A stretch of DNA of 64,000 bases from Peptoniphilus_B koenoeneniae. Its GTDB lineage: Bacteria > Bacillota > Clostridia > Tissierellales > Peptoniphilaceae. Shown here one piece after another: positions 25,038 through 32,847 of this stretch (its first letter is position 1; the number at the start of each line of letters is the position of its first letter). The stretch covers positions 1 to 64,000 of the forward strand of contig NZ_JAUSTN010000005.1 of assembly GCF_030812875.1 (NCBI RefSeq), written 5' to 3'. A program made the translations under genes and the position numbers. The notes below the pieces were generated by a model. It was not told the DNA's origin and ran no database searches. It saw nothing but the letters and a program-made list of their open reading frames with translations.

Positions 25038-25570
25038 TGTTCCACCTCTTTCAGTGCATTTTCAAGTTCTTCCACACTTATTTTAAAACTATTTAATCTT
25101 TTTAGCAAAATTTTTCCGTTTGCATGACCTATTTTTAACTTTTCGCAAATTTTTTCTCTTTTATATGAAGAGTCTTCATTTCCTAAAAGTCCGTATTTAT
25201 ACAGGTCTTTCAGTTGAAAAATTTCTTCATATTGTTCAGTAAGGGGTTTAGCATTTAAAAGAGCCTCTCTTATGTCTTCTTCCCTTGCATTTTCCACTCC
25301 TACGTTTGTTCCTTTAAGGCTTAAATGTCTTGGAAGATAGGCTTGTTTTGCTCCAGGGATATTTTTTGTTAAATCTCTTCTTATTTTTTCTCCCATATAA
25401 TCTGGATCAGTAAAAATGATTATACCCCTTCTCTTATTTATACTTTTAAGGGTATTTATAAGTTTTTTCCCGTAGCCAAAACCATGAGTTGCTATTACTT
25501 CACAATCAATGGCACTTTTTACCTTTGTAATATCGTCTTTTCCTTCAACTACTATTACTTCTTTAATCAT
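25010..25570 (-). CDS. rnmV: Ribonuclease M5
   Basis: Matures the ends of 5S rRNA. A 186-residue protein with the N-terminal Toprim domain (VVEGKDDI, FTDPDYMGE) and the C-terminal rRNA-binding part. It overlaps tatD by 8 bp and runs into rsmA, the conserved Bacillota order tatD-rnmV-rsmA. Confidence 0.95.
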   Translation of the reverse strand: MIKEVIVVEGKDDITKVKSAIDCEVIATHGFGYGKKLINTLKSINKRRGIIIFTDPDYMGEKIRRDLTKNIPGAKQAYLPRHLSLKGTNVGVENAREEDIREALLNAKPLTEQYEEIFQLKDLYKYGLLGNEDSSYKREKICEKLKIGHANGKILLKRLNSFKISVEELENALKEVEQSKDYLNRK

Positions 25571-26330
25571 GATAAAACTCCAAAGTATTTTTATCTGTTT
25601 GTTTTACAAGATCTTTTACGTCCATGTTTCTTAAAGCTGCAATTTCTTTTGCTGTATATTTCATAAACATAGGCTCATTTCTCTTTCCTCTAAGGGGAAC
25701 TGGTGCCATATAGGGACAGTCCGTTTCAAGTAAAAGTCTTTCAAGGGGAACTTCCTTAGCAACCTCCTTAGGTGTAACTGCGTTTTTAAAGGTCACAGCC
25801 CCTCCAAGAGCGATGTAAAACCCAAGCTTCATATATTCCCTCATCATTTCGACACTTGAGCTGTAACAGTGGATTAGGACCTTTAGAGAAGGGTACTTTT
25901 CTTTGCCTTCTTTTAAAATATCAAAAGTATCTTTATGGGCATCTCTTGAATGAATTATAATTGGAAGTTTTAATTTTGCGGCCAAATCTATTTGCCTTTT
26001 GAAGACTTGTTTTTGAACTTGCCTTGGTGAATTGTCATAGTAATAATCCAGACCTATTTCTCCTATCCCAACTACTTTTTCATTTTTTGCAAGTTCTTCA
26101 AGTCTTTTTTCAATTTTTTCATCATAAGAGTCTGCTTCATGGGGATGAACTCCAACTACTGCAAAAATATTATCATATTTATTTGCAAGATTTACAGAAT
26201 TTTCAGAGCTTATAATGTCGGCTCCGATATTATAAACTCTGTCAATTCCATTTTCTTTTAAATTGTTAATAAGTTCTTCTCTATCAAGATCAAACTTTTC
26301 ATCATCTAAGTGGGCGTGTGAATCTATCAT
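25563..26330 (-). CDS. tatD: TatD family metal-dependent DNase
   Basis: A 255-residue TIM-barrel hydrolase. Metal ligands appear in DSHAHLDD (His4, His6), GIGEIGLDYY, IIHSRDAH, HCYSS and LLLETDCPY. Family members are 3'-5' exonucleases or D-aminoacyl-tRNA deacylases. It begins 6 bp after metG with a weak ribosome-binding site and is followed by rnmV with overlap. Confidence 0.93.
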   Translation of the reverse strand: MIDSHAHLDDEKFDLDREELINNLKENGIDRVYNIGADIISSENSVNLANKYDNIFAVVGVHPHEADSYDEKIEKRLEELAKNEKVVGIGEIGLDYYYDNSPRQVQKQVFKRQIDLAAKLKLPIIIHSRDAHKDTFDILKEGKEKYPSLKVLIHCYSSSVEMMREYMKLGFYIALGGAVTFKNAVTPKEVAKEVPLERLLLETDCPYMAPVPLRGKRNEPMFMKYTAKEIAALRNMDVKDLVKQTDKNTLEFYHD

Positions 26331-26336
26331 AATAAT

Positions 26337-28334
26337 TTAACCTAAACTTACTCCGTCTTCTATTTTATCCATAAGACTTGCAAGGGATAAATTACCATTT
26401 TTATCTTTTGCTGCAAGAAGCATGCCCTTTGATTCCACTCCTCTTAATTTAATAGGTTTTAGGTTTGCAACTATAATTATTTGCTTGCCTATTAAGTCGT
26501 CTTTTTTATAGTAATCTTTAATGCCAGAAACTATGGTTCTTTTTTCTTGGCCTAACTTTAAATTTAAAATATAAAGCTTATCTGCATTAGGATGATCTTC
26601 AACAGATTCAATAGTTGCGACTCTAAGATCAAGTTTTTCAAAATCTTCAAGAGTTATTTCTTCTTTTCCTAAGCCAACAATTGTTGATTTTTCTTCTTTT
26701 TCATTTTTCTTAAGCTTTTTTCCTGCTTGCTTAATCCAATCATTTAGATCTTTTTCTCTTTCTTCAGCTAATTTTTTATTTGCCTTATCAAGATTTTCAA
26801 TTTCTTTTTCAATGTCAAGACGTGGAAAAATCACATCTCCCTTTAGGACTTTTTCGCCATCTAAAAGTCCAAATTGCCTAGCATCTTCCCATTTAACTTG
26901 GTCTTTTATTCCTAGTTGTCTTCTGATTTCTTTTGAAGTATTTGTTATAAAGGGATAGATTAAAACACTTATAATTCTTATACTTTCTGCAAGATTGTAT
27001 AAAACATTTTCAAGTTTTTCCTTATCTTCAGAATTTTTTGCAAGAACCCATGGTTGTGTTTCGTCTACATATTTATTTGCACGTCTTACAAGTTTCCAAA
27101 TTTCTTCAAGGGCATCGGAAAATTGATAAGTTTCCATTGCCTTATCTACTTTTTCTTTAACTGAAACTGCAATATTTTTTAAATTCTCATCAAATTCAGT
27201 TTTTGCAGAGGACTTTTTAATTATTCCTCCCTTGTATTTTTCAATCATGGAAACAGTTCTTGATACAAGATTTCCAAGGTCATTAGCAAGATCTGAATTT
27301 AATCTTGCCATAAATTTTTCTTTTGTGAAGCTTCCATCGCTTCCAAAGGAAAATTCACGAAGTAAAAAGTATTTTAAAGCATCTACTCCGTAAAGTTCTA
27401 TAATTGGTTCTGGATAAACTACATTTCCCTTACTCTTACTCATCTTGTCATCATCAAATAGTATCCATCCATGACCGAAAACTTGTTTTGGAAGAGGCAT
27501 ATCAAGGGCCATTAAAATTGCAGGCCAAATAATTGTATGAAATCTTACAATTTCCTTTCCTACCAGGTGAACATCAGCAGGCCAAAACTCATTAAATCTT
27601 TCATTGTTATAGCCATAACCAAGACCTGTTAAATAACAACTTAAAGCATCAATCCAAACATAAACTACATGCTTGTCATCAAAGGGAACTTTTACTCCCC
27701 AATCAAAGCTTGATCTTGATACTGAAAGGTCTTCCAAGCCGTTTTCAAGGAAGTTTTTAACCATTTCATTTTTTCTTGATTCCGGTTGAATAAATTCCGG
27801 ATGGTCTTCATATAGTTTTAAAAGTTTGTCGCGATATTTTGAAAGTCTGAAAAAATATGCTTCTTCATGAGATAAGTGAGTTTCCCTTCCACAATCTGGA
27901 CAAGTGTGATTTTCTCCAAGTTGTGATTCAGTCCAAAAAGATTCACAAGGAGTGCAATAATATCCTTCATATTGACCCTTATAAATATCTCCCTTGTCAT
28001 AAAGTTTTTGGAAAATTTCCTGAACATTTTTTTCGTGTTGCTCATCTGTTGAACGAATAAAAGAATCATAATCAATATCCATTTTTGCCCAAAGAGCTTT
28101 AATATTTTCTACTATGTGGTCTATATATTCTTTTGGTTCCATTCCATATTCGTGAGCTTTTTGCATAAGCTTTTGTCCATGTTCATCAGAACCCGTTGTA
28201 AAGAAAACATCGTATCCTTGCATTTTTTTAAATTTCTTCAGTGCATCTGCTGCAACTGTACAATAGGTGTGTCCTATGTGAAGATTGTCACTTGGGTAGT
28301 AAATAGGTGTTGTTAAATAATATTTTTTACTCAT
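26337..28334 (-). CDS. metG: Methionyl-tRNA synthetase
   Basis: A 665-residue class I synthetase charging tRNA-Met. It has the HIGH-type motif NLHIGHTY, zinc cysteines (CTPCESFW, CPDCGRE), the DKMSKSKGN loop, and a C-terminal EMAP/Trbp111 tRNA-binding domain (LRVATIESVEDHPNADKLY) typical of dimeric forms. The ATG at 28334, four bases after AGGAGG, was chosen; an upstream in-frame ATG would add seven residues across that site. A T-box leader controls the gene. Confidence 0.97.
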   Translation of the reverse strand: MSKKYYLTTPIYYPSDNLHIGHTYCTVAADALKKFKKMQGYDVFFTTGSDEHGQKLMQKAHEYGMEPKEYIDHIVENIKALWAKMDIDYDSFIRSTDEQHEKNVQEIFQKLYDKGDIYKGQYEGYYCTPCESFWTESQLGENHTCPDCGRETHLSHEEAYFFRLSKYRDKLLKLYEDHPEFIQPESRKNEMVKNFLENGLEDLSVSRSSFDWGVKVPFDDKHVVYVWIDALSCYLTGLGYGYNNERFNEFWPADVHLVGKEIVRFHTIIWPAILMALDMPLPKQVFGHGWILFDDDKMSKSKGNVVYPEPIIELYGVDALKYFLLREFSFGSDGSFTKEKFMARLNSDLANDLGNLVSRTVSMIEKYKGGIIKKSSAKTEFDENLKNIAVSVKEKVDKAMETYQFSDALEEIWKLVRRANKYVDETQPWVLAKNSEDKEKLENVLYNLAESIRIISVLIYPFITNTSKEIRRQLGIKDQVKWEDARQFGLLDGEKVLKGDVIFPRLDIEKEIENLDKANKKLAEEREKDLNDWIKQAGKKLKKNEKEEKSTIVGLGKEEITLEDFEKLDLRVATIESVEDHPNADKLYILNLKLGQEKRTIVSGIKDYYKKDDLIGKQIIIVANLKPIKLRGVESKGMLLAAKDKNGNLSLASLMDKIEDGVSLG

Positions 28335-28355
28335 AAAACCTCCTAAAATTAACAA

Positions 28356-28560
28356 ATAAAAACGTCCTTCGTTAGAGACGAAGGACGTGGTACCACTCTA
28401 ATTTGCTTAAATTATATTAAGCCTCTAAGTCCGTAACGTGGAAAACGCCCCGATTGGGGATAAAGTGAATCCATGTTCAAAAATTTTTCTCTAGACCTTT
28501 CACCAACCGGTCCTTCTCTAAAGAGTCTGATTTTCTACTCAAAACACTATAAACTTTAAA
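28356..28560 (-). promoter_or_regulatory. T-box riboswitch controlling metG
   Basis: The minus strand carries the T-box signature AGAGTGGTACCACG, which pairs with the tRNA 3' end, then a terminator hairpin (GTCCTTCGT with ACGAAGGAC and TTTTTA). Upstream lie the stem I hallmarks: AGTAGA, GGTTGGTGAAAGG, and a specifier loop with an ATG triplet in GAACATGGATTCAC, matching methionine. Uncharged tRNA-Met would favour readthrough into metG and possibly the whole operon. Confidence 0.95.
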
Positions 28561-28655
28561 TTTTTAATTAATTATGAATTATATAGTAAGTTTTTTAAAA
28601 AAGCAAATATAATTTAAAATTAAAATTTATATAAAATTTTCAGTAGCCTTTAATT

Positions 28656-28904
28656 TTATTTTCCTGTTACTTTGTTAATTATCCAAAGTAAGATAACTGC
28701 TCCAAAAACGCCCACTAAAAGTGAAGGCACTGCTCCTTGACCAGCTTGAACATTTACAAGACCAAGAACAAATCTACCTATGGAACCTCCTATGATACCT
28801 ACAAAAATATTTGCAAGAGCTCCCATTTTTTCATTTTTATTCATTATCATGCTGGCAATCCAACCTGCGGCTGCACCAACTATAATACTCATAAACCAAC
28901 CCAT
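28656..28904 (-). CDS. GlsB/YeaQ/YmgE family small membrane protein
   Basis: An 82-residue protein with three membrane segments and the family pattern IIVGAAAGWIASMIM and GIIGGSIGRFVLG. Proteins of this transglycosylase-associated family are stress-induced; in Enterococcus GlsB anchors the Asp23-family protein. No asp23 homologue is in the window. The ATG follows AAGAGGAGG. It appears monocistronic. Confidence 0.85.
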   Translation of the reverse strand: MGWFMSIIVGAAAGWIASMIMNKNEKMGALANIFVGIIGGSIGRFVLGLVNVQAGQGAVPSLLVGVFGAVILLWIINKVTGK

Positions 28905-28980
28905 TTTTTTACCTCCTCTTAATTTATTAGATATACATTTTATTTATACCAAAACTATCCTTGTTTTAATCATAAATAAT

Positions 28981-29559
28981 TTATAAGTTTTTTCTAAGAT
29001 GGTCTTCAATTGCATCTTCCCTATCTTTCATTGCTTCCAAAGTAATACTTAAAAGTTCATCTAATTCAAGGCCTAAGTTTTCAGCTCCCTTTTTTATTAC
29101 ATCTCTTGAGCAACCTGCTGCAAATTTTTTGTCTTTAAATTTTTTCTTCAAACTTTTAAGTTCCATATCTTTTGTGGATTTACTTGGCCTCATTAAGGCA
29201 CAAGCACCTATAAGACCTGTAAGTTCATCAACAGCATAGAGATATTTTTCCATTTTTTTCTCAGGTTTAACCTCACTACAAATTCCATGTCCGTGGCTTA
29301 ATATTCCATGAATCATTTCTTGAGGAGCATCTATTTCTTTAAGAATATCTGGAGTCCTTTTTAAATGTTCTTCAGGCCACTTTTCATAATCAACATCATG
29401 TAAAAGACCTACTAGGCCCCAAAAATTTTCATCTTCTCCTTCTTTTTTTGCTAAGTATCTTAAGACTTCTTCAAGGGTGAAAGCGTGTCTTAAGTGGAAT
29501 TCTTCTTTATTATATTTTTTTAAAAGTTTCAAAGCTTTTTCTCTTGTGGGATAATTCAT
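28981..29559 (-). CDS. HD-domain hydrolase
   Basis: A 192-residue HD-superfamily protein. The metal-binding residues are visible in HLRHAFTLEEV, GLLHDVDYEKWPEEH and ILSHGHGICS. HD proteins are metal-dependent phosphohydrolases acting on nucleotides or phosphate esters; the substrate is unknown. It lies between the small membrane protein gene and the divergent tRNA gene. The ATG at 29559 follows GGAGG-like sequence. Confidence 0.82.
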   Translation of the reverse strand: MNYPTREKALKLLKKYNKEEFHLRHAFTLEEVLRYLAKKEGEDENFWGLVGLLHDVDYEKWPEEHLKRTPDILKEIDAPQEMIHGILSHGHGICSEVKPEKKMEKYLYAVDELTGLIGACALMRPSKSTKDMELKSLKKKFKDKKFAAGCSRDVIKKGAENLGLELDELLSITLEAMKDREDAIEDHLRKNL

Positions 29560-29584
29560 TTTTTGCCTCCAATATTTTACCTAT

Positions 29585-29613
29585 TTGACAATAATCTTTC
29601 AGTAAATTAAAAT
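29585..29613 (+). promoter_or_regulatory. Promoter of the tRNA-Arg gene
   Basis: A perfect TTGACA (29585-29590), a 17-bp spacer and TAAAAT (29608-29613) place the transcription start about five bases before the tRNA. Confidence 0.75.
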
Positions 29614-29624
29614 ATACTTCACAT

Positions 29625-29701
29625 GGACATGTAGCTCAGTAGGATAGAGCGAAGCTCTCCTAAAGCTTAGGCCGGGGGTTCGATTCCTCTCATGTCCACC
29701 A
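29625..29701 (+). tRNA. tRNA-Arg (anticodon CCU)
   Basis: A full cloverleaf can be drawn: acceptor GGACATG with CATGTCC, D stem GCTC/GAGC, anticodon stem AAGCT/AGCTT with loop CTCCTAA (anticodon CCT at 29659-29661), T arm GGGGGTTCGATTCCTCT, discriminator A and an encoded CCA. It reads AGG codons. It has its own promoter and terminator. Confidence 0.97.
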
Positions 29702-29710
29702 TAAACAAAA

Positions 29711-29748
29711 AAGAGAATGTGTAATCAATTATTACTACATTCTCTTTT
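29711..29748 (+). terminator. Terminator of tRNA-Arg
   Basis: AAGAGAATGT (29711-29720) pairs with ACATTCTCTT (29737-29746), with an inner GTAAT/ATTAC extension, then TT. It starts 10 bp past the tRNA CCA. Confidence 0.8.
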
Positions 29749-29761
29749 CAGTTATTCCAAG

Positions 29762-30103
29762 AATCCATCCAACCAAATGTTTTTGGTTCTATCATTCTAC
29801 TACCTTTCTTTTGCTTTTTGCAATTCACATAACAAGTAAAACTGCAGCTGCAAAATCCTTTTAAACAAACTTACAAATCGCGTTTTAGTTGCCAAATGTG
29901 ATTACATTTAAAATCAAACTTTTTTCTTTTTTCAAAAATCCTACTCTAAATTTTTGAGAAAAAAATTTTTATTAAATTTCATCTCATTCTCTAATCCTAC
30001 TTTTGTTTTGTTATTTAAAATAACAAGTTATAATCATCAAGACTCTATATAAACGCTTAAAGCGATTAAACGGTCAATAATTATTTAGAAAGTTGGATGG
30101 ATT
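29762..30103. repeat. 12-bp inverted repeats bracketing about 318 bp
   Basis: AATCCATCCAAC (29762-29773) recurs as its exact reverse complement at 30092-30103; flanking bases are partly similar. The enclosed DNA has no reading frame of note. Confidence 0.5.
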
Positions 30104-30219
30104 TCAAGGTTCTGTTCACCAATCTCTTGGTATTTTTAATATACCCTCTATTTTTTATTTAAAACACTTTTATAAAAAATTTTTAAATTTTTTTAAATTT
30201 TTTTGTAAATTTTTTATAG

Positions 30220-30225
30220 TATAAT
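30220..30225 (+). promoter_or_regulatory. -10 element of the PAP2 gene, 7 bp from its ATG
   Basis: A consensus TATAAT ends only 7 bp before the ATG at 30233. If used, the mRNA would start at or next to the start codon. No convincing -35 is visible in the surrounding T-rich DNA. Confidence 0.45.
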
Positions 30226-30232
30226 AATTTAC

Positions 30233-30766
30233 ATGGAACTTAAATTACTTGATCTTATTCAAAACATGACAAATCCTCTATTGGATTTTATTTTTTTATT
30301 AATTACAAGTTTAGGAAATTGCGGAATATTTTTTATTTTTATAGGTATATGGCTCTTTAGTTGGAAAAAAACTCGAAAAATAGGTTTAAATGTTTTAATA
30401 ACTTTAATTTTATGTGGAATTTTTGGAAATTTAATTTTAAAACCTCTTATTGCAAGGCCCAGGCCCTTTGTTGTAAAAGGAATTTTTCCTAAAATAAATC
30501 CTCCAAAAGATTTTTCCTTTCCTTCAGGCCACACTTATAGTGGTATAGGAAGTGCAAATTCCATTTATTTTTACAATAAGAGATTTGGAAAAATAATTTA
30601 TATAATTGCAAGCCTTGTGGCCTTTTCCAGATTATATTTTTATGTCCACTACCCTACAGATATTATAGGCGGCATATTTTTAGGCCTTATTCTTTCTTAT
30701 GTTTCTAAGTTTTTAACGGATCTTATTTATAAAAAATTAAGACAAATAAAAAAGCAGCCTAAATAG
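30233..30766 (+). CDS. PAP2 family membrane phosphatase
   Basis: A 177-residue polytopic membrane protein with the three-part acid phosphatase signature: KPLIARPRP (about 66-74), SFPSGHTYSG (about 94-103) and SRLYFYVHYPTDIIGG (about 130-145), the last giving the catalytic His and Asp. Family members dephosphorylate undecaprenyl pyrophosphate or phosphatidic/phosphatidylglycerol phosphates. No ribosome-binding site precedes the ATG. The stop codon lies inside a bidirectional terminator. Confidence 0.88.
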   Translation: MELKLLDLIQNMTNPLLDFIFLLITSLGNCGIFFIFIGIWLFSWKKTRKIGLNVLITLILCGIFGNLILKPLIARPRPFVVKGIFPKINPPKDFSFPSGHTYSGIGSANSIYFYNKRFGKIIYIIASLVAFSRLYFYVHYPTDIIGGIFLGLILSYVSKFLTDLIYKKLRQIKKQPK

Positions 30767-30779
30767 AGCTGCTTTTTTT
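30751..30779. terminator. Bidirectional terminator between PAP2 and the stalk lipoprotein
   Basis: AAAAGCAGC and GCTGCTTTTTTT form a stem with the PAP2 stop codon in its loop and A/T-runs on both sides. Confidence 0.85.
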
Positions 30780-30781
30780 AA

Positions 30782-32176
30782 TTATTTTGTAATATCAATT
30801 GAATAAATCAAACCATCTTTTTCAGATCCAACTTTTTCAAATCCAACTTTATAACCTAAGTTTTCTAAAACTCCTCTTAAAGGAATCATAGTTCTGTTGT
30901 TTATAATCATTGGAGCTACATCAAGTTTAACGTCTTTTCCATCAACTTTTATTGTTTCTTGTCCGATTGTCATTTCAATTTTTTTATCTCCAAGACTTGT
31001 TGTTACCATTTTCTTTTCTTGGTCCCAATTAACTTCTGCTCCTAAGTTTTCTAAAACTCCTCTAAAGGGAATTAAAGTTCTTGAATTTTTAATTACAGGT
31101 TCTTGGTCTTCAAATTCTATCATCTTTCCTTCAACGCTTACTAAAATTATAGGAGAATTATCTGCTCTGAATAATTTCATAAGATCTGCTTGAGAAAGCT
31201 TTTTGAAAGATGTAGGCATTTGAACTGTTACGTCTTTTTCTCTTTTTGCATTAACTTCAGATTCAACTGTCATTGTCATAAGTTCAGGAATAACAAGTTT
31301 AATTTCACATTCAGTTTCATATTCATTGTCATTTTTTACTTCAAGTGAATATTCTACTTTTGAATCTTTCAAAGCTTTTTCATCAAGAGGAAGTGATTTT
31401 GTTAAATCATTTTCTTTGTAATTATCAAAAGCTTTCTTGATATCTTCTTTTGGTGCCTTAATTCCCATCTTTTCAAGCATTGGAATTAAAGTTTCAGAAG
31501 CCTTATCCCAATTTTTTGCAACTATGTTTAAACCTGCATTAGCATCTTTTAAAATTTCTTCAAGGCTTGCTTCATATTTGTAAGTGTTGCCTTTAATTTC
31601 AATATCTTTACTTGGCTTAAAGCCCTTTAAAGCTTGGTCTGTAAATTTAATTAAATCAGCTGTAAATTCTCCTGATTTAGAATATTCCATAAGCTTATCA
31701 TAGCTTGGATCCATTTCTTTTTTGTCTTCTGAAGCATCAAGTAGAACATAGTCTTCTTTTATATCCATTTTTTTGCCACTTAAGTCAGCTAATGTCTTAA
31801 AAGCAGCCTTATCTACATAAATCTTATTTCCGTCTACAAAGATTTCAACTTTAAATTTATCGGGAACCTTTATTTCCGGTGCACTTTCATCTTCTTGTAA
31901 TAATTTTTTAAAATTGCTTAAATCATATTCAATAGACATTTGTGCTTTTTCTTTTTGTGAAATACCTTCAAACTTTGCTGGTATTTCAACTTTCACTTTT
32001 TTGTTTGCTGATTTGTCAAAGGCTTCAACTTCAACTTCAACTTTTCCTGATTGTTTAGTTGCTTCCCAAGCGTTTAATTTTTGAGAAACTCCTAAAAATG
32101 CTTGCATATTAGGTGTACATGCTGTAAGAAGCATTGTCATAATAAGTGAAAAAACTAAAATTATTTTTTTTCTCAT
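30782..32176 (-). CDS. Lipoprotein with C-terminal copper amine oxidase N-like (stalk) domain
   Basis: A 464-residue surface lipoprotein. Starting at the ATG at 32176, after a GGAGG site, it has a signal peptide ending in the lipobox LTAC (Cys20). The middle 300 residues are lysine- and glutamate-rich with no recognised fold. The C-terminal about 110 residues contain two half-repeats, SRTLIPFRGVLENLGAEVNW and NRTMIPLRGVLENLGYKVGF, the signature of the stalk domain common in clostridial surface proteins. A longer frame to 32245 lacks signals and is rejected. Function is unknown. Confidence 0.85.
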   Translation of the reverse strand: MRKKIILVFSLIMTMLLTACTPNMQAFLGVSQKLNAWEATKQSGKVEVEVEAFDKSANKKVKVEIPAKFEGISQKEKAQMSIEYDLSNFKKLLQEDESAPEIKVPDKFKVEIFVDGNKIYVDKAAFKTLADLSGKKMDIKEDYVLLDASEDKKEMDPSYDKLMEYSKSGEFTADLIKFTDQALKGFKPSKDIEIKGNTYKYEASLEEILKDANAGLNIVAKNWDKASETLIPMLEKMGIKAPKEDIKKAFDNYKENDLTKSLPLDEKALKDSKVEYSLEVKNDNEYETECEIKLVIPELMTMTVESEVNAKREKDVTVQMPTSFKKLSQADLMKLFRADNSPIILVSVEGKMIEFEDQEPVIKNSRTLIPFRGVLENLGAEVNWDQEKKMVTTSLGDKKIEMTIGQETIKVDGKDVKLDVAPMIINNRTMIPLRGVLENLGYKVGFEKVGSEKDGLIYSIDITK

Positions 32177-32432
32177 AAAACCCTCCAAATTTTTATTTAT
32201 TTTTTTTCCTTTCCCTATTGTAACACAGAATTTTTCCCATTGCATCTTAGGTTTAAATTTTTACATCCTTAATAAATGGCTTTAAGGCTTCTTTTAATGT
32301 ATTAAATTTTATTTGCATTTTTCTTTTCAATTGATAATTCAATTATTTAAAAATTTCTTGTTTTATCAATTATCATCATCTATGATTTACTTATATAGCT
32401 AATCTTTATTTTAAATGATAGGAGACTATTTT

Positions 32433-32816
32433 ATGAACCCTTTATCAATTGAACTTTTGTTCAAAGGCAAAAGCTTTAATGAAATTATTTTTTCTCAAAG
32501 AGAGATCGAAAATCTTAATAACTATTTAAGAAATTCAAATCTTATGGTAATAAGCAATCCGATTTTCTATGACTACTGCGCTTATATCGGGGGAACTTAT
32601 TACGCTTTTAGGGATAAAGAGGACCTTGCTATTTTTATTTCGTCCACAAATTCAAAAGTTCTAAGAAAAAGTTTTAAGAAAAATTATTTTAAGGACAGAG
32701 ATGCTCTTTTTATTAATATTTTGATTTTTTCTTTAATCTTTTGTTTTCCAAATAAAATAAGTCTCTTAATAAGTTTAATCTTATTGATTTTTGAAAAAAT
32801 TTTTATTTTAAATTAA
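32433..32816 (+). CDS. Hypothetical membrane-anchored protein
   Basis: A 127-residue protein of unknown function. The ATG at 32433 follows ATAGGAGAC at good spacing; an in-frame ATG at 32415 overlaps that site. Residues 1-85 are soluble-looking (SIELLFKGKSFNEIIFSQ, a Cys at about 45), and the C-terminal 35 residues form one or two hydrophobic segments (ALFINILIFSLIFCF, LLISLILLIFEKIF). It is a single gene between the stalk lipoprotein promoter and a terminator. I do not recognise a family. Confidence 0.6.
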   Translation: MNPLSIELLFKGKSFNEIIFSQREIENLNNYLRNSNLMVISNPIFYDYCAYIGGTYYAFRDKEDLAIFISSTNSKVLRKSFKKNYFKDRDALFINILIFSLIFCFPNKISLLISLILLIFEKIFILN

Positions 32817-32847
32817 AAAACTTCCCTGAAAAAGGGAAGCTTTTTTT
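32815..32847. terminator. Bidirectional terminator
   Basis: AAAAAACTTCCC pairs with GGGAAGCTTTTTTT, leaving a 7-nt loop. It separates the converging hypothetical gene and the ABC permease gene. Confidence 0.88.

Larger units (their letters stand above)
29702..30232. other. 531-bp gene-free region downstream of tRNA-Arg
   Basis: Apart from the tRNA terminator, no gene, RNA or intact element is visible on either strand. A 12-bp inverted repeat at 29762-29773 and 30092-30103 brackets 318 bp, and a small hairpin (TTGTTAT/ATAACAA) lies at 30008-30026. The last 60 bp are nearly pure A/T and contain the -10 of the PAP2 gene. It could be a scar of an element that used the tRNA gene, but nothing proves that. 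Confidence 0.55.

Noticed and set aside
29613..29618. TATACT as the -10 of the tRNA-Arg promoter
   Set aside because: It is 22 bp from TTGACA; TAAAAT five bases earlier gives the optimal 17-bp spacing.
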